From Nitrososphaeraceae archaeon (lineage in GTDB: Archaea > Thermoproteota > Nitrososphaeria > Nitrososphaerales > Nitrososphaeraceae): DNA of 6,140 nucleotides. The translations under genes were made by a program, and so were the position numbers. The notes under the pieces were generated by a model that worked only from the letters and a program-made list of their open reading frames with translations, was not told the origin of the DNA and searched no databases. The stretch's first letter is position 1; each line of letters begins with the position of its first letter. The DNA is taken from positions 1-6,140 of the forward strand of contig JAICSL010000115.1 in the NCBI GenBank assembly GCA_025936955.1. The letters run 5' to 3'. Below are positions 1 through 5,226 of this stretch, in pieces.

Positions 1-740
1 AGAGCAAGGCACCACTTCTTGTTCAGAAGGCATTATATTCCAACTCATCCTTTCCTAGAATGGCCTACATATACATGATGTCGTCGGCTGGTGGTGTACT
101 GCAAGGCGACAAGTATGAAATTGAAATCATAGCCCACGATAAAACCTGCTCCCATATTACTACCCAAGCAGCAACCAAAATATACAAAATGGAAAGTGGA
201 TACGCTTCACAGAAGATCAATATATCTCTTGAAGATAGAGGCTATTTAGAGTTCATACCAGAGCAAATAATTCCTTACAGATCGTCCAGATTTTATCAAG
301 AAGTGAATATAAAGATTGGATCAAATTCAACTATAATATATTCTGAAACCATAGCTGCTGGACGTGTCGCATCTGGAGAAATCTTTAACTTTGATACTTG
401 TTTTCTCCGGACAAGATGTTATGATAAGAATGACAATATAATCTTTGTAGACTCAACGAACATCCAACCGTCAATACATACCAGAGAAGAATTTGATCTT
501 CTATTTGACAAGAAAACTATTTGGTCTACGATCTATATTATTACAAACTCAATAGGATATGAAAAAATAGATTACAAAATAGACAAAGCTATCAAAGATA
601 ACCAAGTTGGCCACACGGGGTTTTCCACCTTGCCAAATGAGGGCGGTGCCATCATAAGGATATTATCCAATTCAAATGACAAAATAAAATCCCTTACTGG
701 ACGCATTGTAAATACGATTAGAACTCTTGCTTTAAGATAA
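1..740 (+). CDS. ureD: Urease accessory protein UreD (UreH), 5'-truncated by the window edge
   Basis: UreD is the scaffold of the UreD-UreF-UreG complex that delivers nickel to the apo-urease active site in the cytoplasm. The first ATG is at 60, but the frame stays open back to base 3, and the 19 upstream codons read as UreD (SKAPLLVQKALYSNSSFP matches the family's 'aPL-vQkaly' strand), so the true start is left of the window. About 245 residues are visible; the family is usually about 270-290. Family signatures seen are SSAGGVLQGDKYEIEI (the GG-x3-GD motif), HITTQAATKIYKM, YLEFIPEQIIPYRSSRFYQ, and AAGRVASGEIFNF (the GR-x-GE-x-F motif). The gene ends in TAA at 738-740. It is probably the last gene of a urease operon, because about 240 non-coding bases and a separate promoter follow. 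No frameshift or lost motif is seen in the visible part. Confidence 0.93.
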   Translation, partial: SKAPLLVQKALYSNSSFPRMAYIYMMSSAGGVLQGDKYEIEIIAHDKTCSHITTQAATKIYKMESGYASQKINISLEDRGYLEFIPEQIIPYRSSRFYQEVNIKIGSNSTIIYSETIAAGRVASGEIFNFDTCFLRTRCYDKNDNIIFVDSTNIQPSIHTREEFDLLFDKKTIWSTIYIITNSIGYEKIDYKIDKAIKDNQVGHTGFSTLPNEGGAIIRILSNSNDKIKSLTGRIVNTIRTLALR

Positions 741-870
741 AACAAGTATTATCATTTGAAGAGCATTATCAACTAACGATAGGACATCAAATTATTTTAC
801 GTGTACGATATGAATAATTTGTATTTTCAGCCACATATTTAAGAAATGTGTTTATCCATTTTAATATAAT

Positions 871-887
871 GCAAAACACCTTTTTGC
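871..887 (+). terminator. Weak hairpin/T-tract, possible end of the ureD transcript
   Basis: GCAAAA (871-876) and TTTTGC (882-887) form a perfect 6-bp stem with a 5-nt loop, and the right arm lies in a T-rich stretch that runs on to about 907. Archaeal termination depends mainly on T-tracts, so this could end the urease transcript about 130 bases after the ureD stop. The hairpin is AT-rich and weak, and the distance is long, so the call is tentative. Confidence 0.22.
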
Positions 888-916
888 TTTGCTTGTTCTG
901 TCCTTTCTACTATTGT

Positions 917-945
917 AAAATGATCTATTAATCATTAAAATGATC
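917..945 (+). promoter_or_regulatory. Direct repeat AAAATGATC x2 with an inverted core, possible operator upstream of the thermosome gene
   Basis: AAAATGATC occurs at 917-925 and again at 937-945, a spacing of exactly 20 bp (about two helical turns). Between them ATCATT (931-936) is the inverse of AATGAT (919-924). The second copy abuts the TATA-like element at 947, where archaeal BRE and upstream activators or repressors bind. The layout suits an operator or an activator site. No regulator can be named from the sequence. Confidence 0.35.
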
Positions 946-946
946 C

Positions 947-956
947 TTTTATATGG
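947..956 (+). promoter_or_regulatory. TATA box of the thermosome gene, fits a leaderless transcript
   Basis: TTTTATATGG at 947-956 resembles an archaeal TATA box. Its centre is near 951, which puts the expected start of transcription about 25-28 bases on, at about 976-980. That is at the GTG initiation codon (980-982). No Shine-Dalgarno-like sequence precedes the GTG, so a leaderless or nearly leaderless mRNA is the simplest reading. Confidence 0.55.
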
Positions 957-979
957 ACAATTCATTTTCATCATGACTT

Positions 980-2737
980 GTGAAACCAAACCCAAATCAA
1001 TTGTTTGGCGAGGGCGTAAAACGAACCAATGGCCAGCAGGCCAGGAGATACAATTTACTTGCTGCTAGATTAATTGCTGATCTTGTTAAAAACCTTCTTG
1101 GACCTCGAGGTTTGGAAAAGATGTTTATTGATATTCTGGGTGAAGAAACTTTAACAAAGGATGGTGCTACTATACTACGCAAAATTGATGTTGAGCATCC
1201 TGCAGCCAAAGTCCTGATAGAATCCTCAAATGCAGTGGATAATGAAGTGGGAGATGGGACAACCTCTGTGGTGCTTTTAGCAGGGGCACTCATAGAAAAT
1301 GCTGAAAAATTACTTGATTTAGGAATTGCCCCGAACATTATAATAGATGGATACCTTAAAGCATTAGAACTCTCACTTGAAATTCTACAATCTATTACTC
1401 AAAGATTTAACAATTATGATCTTGAAGTTATGTATAAGATTGCTGCCACATGTTTGAGATCAAAGGCAATCTCCTATTGGGCTGTTAATGAAGGCCAAAA
1501 TGGTAATTACCAAAATAATTCTTCCCAAAATGATATAGAAAATATGATTGCTAAACTTGTAGTGGAAGCAGTTCATAAAATTGCTGATTTTACCAATAAT
1601 CGAGTTGAGATTGATGATATAAAGATTGAAGAGAAAACCGGAAACATATCGTCTACACAACTTATCAGAGGAATAGTAATTGATAAAACAATTGATAATT
1701 TCGCAATGCCTCGCATAATTGAAAATGCAAGAATTCTACTAATCAATGAAGATTTGGAAATCAGGAAACCAAGAATAGATGCAGAGATCAATATAACTTC
1801 CCAAGATCAGATCAAATCATATTTGAACAAAGAGCATTTCATAGTAAGATCGAGAGTTCAAAATATAATTAGTTCTGGAGCCAATGTGGTAATATCTCAG
1901 AAAGGTATTGGGCTTCTTGCACAGCATTTTCTTTCTAAAGCAGGAATTATTTCGATTCGTAGAGTAAAAGAAAATGATATGCAATGGATCCAAAAAGCAA
2001 CTGCAGCTAAAATAATTAGGGACATAGAAGCAATTTCTGACAAAGATCTGGGCTATGCTGAAAAAGTATACGAGAAGTTAGTTGGAGGTGATAAAATGGT
2101 ATTTGTAGATGGATGCGAAAATCCTAAATCTGTAACCCTTTTGCTCAGAGCTAATTCAAAAAGAGCTCTTGATGAATTTCACCGTTCCATTTTAGATGCC
2201 TTATCAGTCCTAAAAGATTTCATTATAAGACCAGCCGTTGTTGCTGGTGGAGGTTCCACAGAAGCAATAATTGCGTATATTATCAGAAGAAAAGCAAATT
2301 TAATTAGTGGCCGTCAACAAATTGTAGTTCAAAAATTTGCTGACTCACTTGAACAAATTCCTCTGATTATTGCAAAAAATGCAGGCATGAATGCTATGGA
2401 TGCAGTTCTTGAAATCAGATCAAAGCATCAATATTTCAAACCCACCGATGAAAAAATTCTCTGTTATGGAATAGATGCAATAAATGGCAATATCGAAGAA
2501 ATGTTTTCTCAAAATGTTATTGAACCCTATATAGTCAAAGAGCAGATACTCAAAACAGCTGTCGAAGTTACAAATCTGTTGCTCCGCGTAGATGATGTAC
2601 TAATGGCAAAACCTGTAATGTATACTCATACTCACGGTGATGGCACAAGGCATTCTCATCGTGGAGGAGATAAAAAGCATGATCACTACTTTGACCAGTT
2701 GGGAAGAAAGCAGCGACCTGGGCATCACTATTATTAA
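980..2737 (+). CDS. Divergent thermosome subunit (group II chaperonin) with a His-rich C-terminal tail
   Basis: This is an ATP-driven protein-folding chaperonin subunit (TCP-1/cpn60 superfamily) that builds a cytosolic double-ring cage. Equatorial motifs are NLLGPRGLEKM (38-48), TKDGATIL (59-66) and the nucleotide-binding GDGTTS (91-96). The apical domain (about 220-370) is typical, with LIRGIVIDK, SGANVVISQKGI and SIRRVKENDM. The intermediate domain returns at 370-406 and keeps Asp406, equivalent to the catalytic aspartate; the second equatorial part has VVAGGGSTE and YGIDAINGNIEEM. The 585 residues exceed the usual 540-550 because of an Asn/Gln-rich insert near 168-185 and a tail. The tail (about 550-583) has eight histidines and replaces the usual Gly/Met-rich end. 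The common LLRGG after NPK is LLRAN. GTG is the only usable start: TGA lies in frame at 974, and the ATG at 973 is out of frame. It is probably a specialised paralogue beside a main thermosome encoded elsewhere. Confidence 0.95.
   Translation: MKPNPNQLFGEGVKRTNGQQARRYNLLAARLIADLVKNLLGPRGLEKMFIDILGEETLTKDGATILRKIDVEHPAAKVLIESSNAVDNEVGDGTTSVVLLAGALIENAEKLLDLGIAPNIIIDGYLKALELSLEILQSITQRFNNYDLEVMYKIAATCLRSKAISYWAVNEGQNGNYQNNSSQNDIENMIAKLVVEAVHKIADFTNNRVEIDDIKIEEKTGNISSTQLIRGIVIDKTIDNFAMPRIIENARILLINEDLEIRKPRIDAEINITSQDQIKSYLNKEHFIVRSRVQNIISSGANVVISQKGIGLLAQHFLSKAGIISIRRVKENDMQWIQKATAAKIIRDIEAISDKDLGYAEKVYEKLVGGDKMVFVDGCENPKSVTLLLRANSKRALDEFHRSILDALSVLKDFIIRPAVVAGGGSTEAIIAYIIRRKANLISGRQQIVVQKFADSLEQIPLIIAKNAGMNAMDAVLEIRSKHQYFKPTDEKILCYGIDAINGNIEEMFSQNVIEPYIVKEQILKTAVEVTNLLLRVDDVLMAKPVMYTHTHGDGTRHSHRGGDKKHDHYFDQLGRKQRPGHHYY
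2627..2734 (+). other. Region encoding the His-rich C-terminal tail of the thermosome subunit
   Basis: Codons 550-585 encode H550, H552, H558, H560, H567, H569, H582 and H583, with acidic and basic residues between and a YY end. Three are paired as H-x-H (550/552, 558/560, 567/569), a spacing common in nickel, zinc or cobalt binding tails. In group II chaperonins the C-termini project into the central cavity at the equator, so a full ring would place many histidines there. Metal binding is inferred. Histidine-rich ends are known on some bacterial chaperonins, such as the nickel-binding HspA of Helicobacter pylori and GroEL1 of mycobacteria. Confidence 0.6.
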
Positions 2738-2767
2738 AAAATATTAAGCAAACCGGCTACAGGCCCG

Positions 2768-2781
2768 TGTTTTGTTCTTGT
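2768..2781 (+). terminator. T-rich tract after the thermosome gene, candidate terminator
   Basis: TTTTGTTCTTGTT lies about 30 bases after the TAA at 2735-2737. Archaeal RNA polymerase often stops at such T-rich tracts without a strong hairpin. Only weak pairing (GGC/GCC) is seen just before it. It is the nearest plausible stop signal for this transcript. Confidence 0.35.
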
Positions 2782-2885
2782 TACCATAATATAGAATAAG
2801 TGAAATTTTATGGATCATGTACTGTTGTACTATTGAGAAGTATAACCCTACACTAGTGTTATTCTCTGGTGTCAGCATCATATTG

Positions 2886-2990
2886 CTACAATACAATAAA
2901 TGGTTCTATCATCACACCACCTAATAACAATCCTATTGCCACCAGTATGGCAATTATTGCTAATATCGCGGTTAGCAGCAAAGATACCAT
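2886..2990 (-). CDS. Possible 34-residue single-pass membrane peptide
   Basis: An ATG at 2988-2990 opens a 34-codon frame that ends in TAG at 2886-2888. The product begins MVSLLLTAILAIIAILVAIG and continues LLLGGVMIEPFIVL: an almost unbroken hydrophobic segment (residues 3-26) with a small GG turn and a single Glu, as in small membrane proteins of microbes. An in-frame TGA a few codons upstream closes the frame, so it cannot be much longer. No Shine-Dalgarno is seen; a weak A/T-rich element about 28-30 bases upstream could be a TATA box. A plus-strand frame of 80 codons overlaps it, and only one is likely to be real. AT-rich DNA can give hydrophobic frames by chance, so this is a candidate only. 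Confidence 0.33.
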   Translation of the reverse strand: MVSLLLTAILAIIAILVAIGLLLGGVMIEPFIVL

Positions 2991-3197
2991 TCTGATAACA
3001 ATATATGATCAAGCAAATTTAGTGTTTTCTTTCAAGTTTCTTCAGATATTAACTTATCTAGTAGATACAGTTATTCGTGACTATTTTCCATCAGAGATTA
3101 ACAACTGTTGATTTAAACATTCAGCAAGTCCTTAGAGGGTTATCAGAATATACAATAAATTTTTGTTTTTATTGCTTGTATGCTTGCTTCGTCTTTT

Positions 3198-4054
3198 TTA
3201 TAGAAGCCTGTGATTTATAGATCGACGCTTTTGGATAGATTCTATGACATCTATATATTCTGCAGGATGATTAATGAAACCTTTTGCGATATCAAAAATT
3301 TCTTTAACCTGTGACTTCTTATCCATCGACCGGAAATGAGAATAATGAACAGCAATTTTAGTCAGATCTCCTTCTGGTATGGACCAATCATATTTTTCGA
3401 TGTATCTATTATATTGTTCTTTAGCTAAGTAATAGTCTAATTTATTATTAACTCAAGCTTTTTATTCTATCTCTTAACTCATCAATCTTACAAATCAATG
3501 GTTTACTTCTTTCGTATTCCTCGAGTTGGTCAATAGTGATATTATGATCAATTAATGCCTGATCTTTTCTATTTCTAATGTTTTCAATTTCCAGTTTTAG
3601 TTGAGTCAAGTACCTTTGTAATTTCATTATATGCGCTCCTAATCTCTCTAGCGGTATTCCATAGCTCCTCGAATATACTGAGAGCTCATTTATCAGCTTG
3701 ATGAATTCTTCATTACTGCATTGCCTTTTGAAACAATAAGTGTCGAGACTTTCAAGAAACGTTTCGATTTGTTCCTCGTTCAGATCATTCGCTACAAGTC
3801 TTTTTTTTAGTCTTATTGAAGATGCAAATAAATTTACACCAATTCCTTCTTTCTTTAGTATTAATGCTAGTTCTCTGATTAACAGAAATTCATCTTCTTT
3901 AGAACCTTTTTTTCGTTCTTCTCGAGCCCTTAATAATCCCACTCACTGTTCCCGTGCCTATCTTATTGTTGTTCGCAATTTGATCACGTGTAATACCGGC
4001 GAGCCATTCCACAAGTACTTGTTTCCTAATGGTCTCGGGAATTCTTGCACCCAT
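3198..4054 (-). pseudogene. Helix-turn-helix / coiled-coil protein gene broken by two frameshifts
   Basis: Three minus-strand frames join into one protein of about 285 residues. Part 1 (from 4054) starts MGARIPETIRKQVLVEW and carries a helix-turn-helix, helix TRDQIANNN, turn KIG and recognition helix TGTVSGIIKGSR. It meets TAA at 3899-3901. Skipping one A in the A7 run at 3907-3913 leads into part 2 (GSKEDEFLLIRELALILKK onward, about 152 residues). Part 2 is charged and helical, with a likely coiled coil in its second half (LQRYLTQLKLEIENIRNRKD), and stops at TAA 3448-3450. Part 3 (3198-3452, containing YDWSIPEGDL and GFINHPAEYIDVIESI) has no start near its beginning and continues after another +1 shift. 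I recall this layout as a multicopy Nitrososphaerales family of unknown function; DNA binding is inferred. The start at 4054 is preferred over ATG 4082-4084 because the TATA box is too near the latter. Recent decay, sequencing error at the A-run or slippage are all possible. Confidence 0.78.
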
Positions 4055-4086
4055 AATGATTCTTCTATAGTAATAGAATGTCATAA

Positions 4087-4106
4087 TATTATATAAGTCT
4101 TTTCTT
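4087..4106 (-). promoter_or_regulatory. BRE/TATA promoter of the broken HTH gene
   Basis: On the minus strand the sequence reads GAAAAGACTTATATAATA: a purine-rich BRE-like element followed by TTATATAA (4089-4096). A start of transcription about 26 bases on falls at about 4066, giving a leader of some 12 bases before the ATG at 4052-4054. The upstream ATG at 4082-4084 lies only about 8 bases from the TATA centre and would precede the transcript, so this box decides the start. The box looks undamaged, so the broken gene may still be transcribed. Confidence 0.6.
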
Positions 4107-4249
4107 AATCATATTTCTATATGAATAATAACTTTAGGCAATTTCTTATGAATTATTCTTAGAGCCTCTAGGCTAGCTCCGCATCAATCGATACAATTCC
4201 ACTCTATAGTACTGAAAGAACTGATTAATTTTATGAGTAAATATTCATC

Positions 4250-4326
4250 TGACGGTGATCTGACGAGCATATGACGAACACCTGACGGTGATCTGACGAT
4301 TTTTTGACGATAATATGACGACGTAT
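4250..4326. repeat. Seven TGACG units at an exact 11-bp period
   Basis: TGACG begins at 4250, 4261, 4272, 4283, 4294, 4305 and 4316, always 11 bp apart, with a variable 6-bp spacer. Units 1 and 4 are identical (TGACGGTGATC), and an 18-bp stretch CTGACGGTGATCTGACGA occurs at 4249-4266 and 4282-4299. The core is kept while the spacers drift, which suggests selection on the pentamer and its spacing, not only recent duplication. A period of 11 puts all cores near one face of the helix and is not a multiple of three, so it is not a protein repeat. A multi-site binding array (operator, iteron or architectural protein site) is the natural reading; the binder is unknown. Confidence 0.85.
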
Positions 4327-4353
4327 ATTCTGAAAAATAATTTTTAATTCCAT

Positions 4354-4367
4354 CAATATTAATATTG
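4354..4367. repeat. Perfect 14-bp AT-rich palindrome CAATATTAATATTG
   Basis: The 14 bases equal their own reverse complement. It lies 27 bp to the right of the TGACG array in a very AT-rich stretch (about 4330-4380). It could be a dimer binding site or an easily melted element working with the array. In AT-rich DNA a chance palindrome of this size is not rare, so only its position beside the array makes it notable. Confidence 0.45.
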
Positions 4368-4606
4368 TAAATTATATTTCTTTCATCTTTCGTTGTTGTA
4401 TTCCGTTGTTGATTTTCAGTCGGCGAATATGATAATGAATTGCAATAGGATAGAATTTGCTACAAAACGTCATGATGACAGTCATTTTAAATCACGATAA
4501 CTAGAAAAACTCCTTTTTGCTTGTCAGATCTATCAACTGATTTTCAAGTGTTAAAAATAACAATATAATCGAACCATTTACATAATATTTTATTAGACCT
4601 GCCTTA

Positions 4607-4616
4607 TTTTATATAA
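4607..4616 (+). promoter_or_regulatory. Orphan TATA-like element, possible promoter of a small RNA or peptide
   Basis: TTTTATATAA is close to the archaeal TATA consensus. A transcript would start near 4635-4640 on the plus strand, facing the end of the minus-strand ureA-like gene. The only frame beyond is ATG 4674 to TAA 4763 (29 residues, starting MLFTTPRFWSIYHIV), which I do not recognise. It could mark a small RNA antisense to the operon's 3' end, or be chance in AT-rich DNA. Confidence 0.22.
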
Positions 4617-4803
4617 TCACCCTCAAAGAACCTACTAACTGTGGCACTTAATCAATAAAGACATCTAACGGCCATGCTATTTACAACTCCGAGATTCTGG
4701 TCTATCTACCATATAGTTAGAATATCTACAGTTCTTCTTTCAATAATGGGTACCAAGAAGTAAGTAGTGACATAATGTTCTGTAATCTATTTTGTTACTA
4801 TCG

Positions 4804-5223
4804 CTATTTGCTATTGTCGATTTTTTGTATTGATTTCTCTGTTAAGATGTAGCTGCCGGTTACAGGGATCGGCTCATTGAACATTATTTCCTTCTTTGCT
4901 AGTTTATCAACCCGTGCTTCGAATTTTATTTTTCTCAAGGTTTCAGGAACTCCTATCATCACATCTTGGTTCGATAAGATTTTAGACGCATTTTTCCTAA
5001 TAGAGTTAACAGACTTGCGAGCACGTAATTGATCAACCACATAAGCACAAAAAACGACAAGAGCCTCATTTGTATTAATTTTCAATCTCTTTGTAATTTT
5101 TTCTCTAATAATTTCTACTGAATTATAAAAAATAACCTCATCAGAACTGTTAGCATACTCAAAAACTCTAATAATGGGAGGTACATCCGGTTCTCCCTTT
5201 ATCTGAGCTTTGAGACAAATCAT
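4804..5223 (-). CDS. Divergent urease gamma-subunit (UreA)-like protein
   Basis: The 139-residue product aligns with urease gamma over residues 29-119, nearly without gaps. LKINTNEALVVFCAYVVDQL matches the family's LKLNYPEAVALIS-x-I-x-EG, RARKSVNSIRKNASKILSNQ matches the ARDGKSVA-L stretch, and DVMIGVPETLRKIKFEA matches VMEGVPEMIPDIQVEA. The usual EATFPDGTKLVTVH end is lost (EARVDKLAKKEIMF), though a final (N)EPI is kept. It carries an unrelated N-terminal 28 residues and a C-terminal 20 beyond the normal 100-residue gamma subunit. Gamma normally forms the outer part of the urease trimer with beta and alpha and holds no catalytic metal ligand. Here no beta or alpha gene follows. The ATG lies 3 bp after the ureohydrolase stop, so the two are surely co-transcribed. 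It may be a repurposed partner, stabiliser or linker of the ureohydrolase with urease; that role is inferred. I would not call it ureA. Confidence 0.72.
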   Translation of the reverse strand: MICLKAQIKGEPDVPPIIRVFEYANSSDEVIFYNSVEIIREKITKRLKINTNEALVVFCAYVVDQLRARKSVNSIRKNASKILSNQDVMIGVPETLRKIKFEARVDKLAKKEIMFNEPIPVTGSYILTEKSIQKIDNSK

Positions 5224-5226
5224 ATG

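Larger units (their letters stand above)
2738..3197. other. Stretch with no confident gene between the thermosome gene and the broken HTH gene
   Basis: No recognisable gene lies here. It contains the T-tract at 2768-2781, an imperfect inverted repeat at 2835-2866 (GAGAA...TAAC against GTTA...TTCTC, with a 3-nt bulge) whose loop region holds the 10-bp palindrome ACACTAGTGT at 2850-2859, and a second T-rich run on the plus strand at about 3160-3173. Open frames overlap on the two strands at 2869-3111; the minus-strand one (2886-2990) is listed separately as a possible membrane peptide, while the plus-strand one matches nothing I know. Confidence 0.5.
4085..4803. other. Long non-coding region between the HTH pseudogene and the ureohydrolase operon
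   Basis: About 720 bases without a recognisable gene. From left to right it holds the pseudogene promoter, a small inverted repeat (AGCC/GGCT at 4163-4174), the 11-bp-period TGACG array (4250-4326), the palindrome CAATATTAATATTG (4354-4367), a GTCAT-G-ATGAC inverted repeat (4469-4479), and a strong-looking plus-strand TATA element (4607-4616) followed by only a 29-codon frame. No tRNA, rRNA or CRISPR-length repeat is seen. A 37-codon minus frame (4372-4485) has no recognisable product. Confidence 0.6.

Noticed and set aside
60..62. ATG at 60 as the true start of ureD
   Set aside because: The frame is open upstream to the window edge and the upstream codons match the UreD N-terminal strand.
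997..1791. Minus-strand frames inside the thermosome gene
   Set aside because: Shadows of a strongly conserved plus-strand protein; no family features.
2869..3111. 80-codon plus-strand frame starting at a GTG
   Set aside because: No recognisable motif, no promoter at a fitting distance, unusual composition, and the opposite strand gives a more protein-like hydrophobic peptide. A T-rich run follows it at about 3160, so it is not fully excluded.
3448..3942. The 164-codon frame as an independent gene starting at GTG 3940-3942
   Set aside because: Its first 12 codons overlap the HTH fragment out of frame, and joining at the A7 run gives the expected protein, so the GTG is not a real start.
4055..4084. 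Earlier ATG (4082-4084) for the HTH gene, adding ten residues
   Set aside because: It lies only about 8 bases from the TATA box centre, so it would be upstream of the transcript start, and the added residues (TFYYYRRII) do not look like part of the protein.
3740..4096. 118-codon plus-strand frame
   Set aside because: It is antisense to the broken HTH gene, whose minus-strand frames have clear domain structure and a promoter.
4163..4180. AGCC/GGCT hairpin considered as part of a tRNA
   Set aside because: Only a 4-bp stem; no T-loop, anticodon arm or acceptor stem could be found around it.
4250..4326. CRISPR array
   Set aside because: The period is 11 bp with a 5-bp core; CRISPR repeats and spacers are each over 20 bp, and no cas gene is present.
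4372..4485. 37-codon minus-strand frame (MTVIMTFCSKFYPIAI...)
   Set aside because: Has a start and stop but no recognisable family, promoter or composition to separate it from chance.
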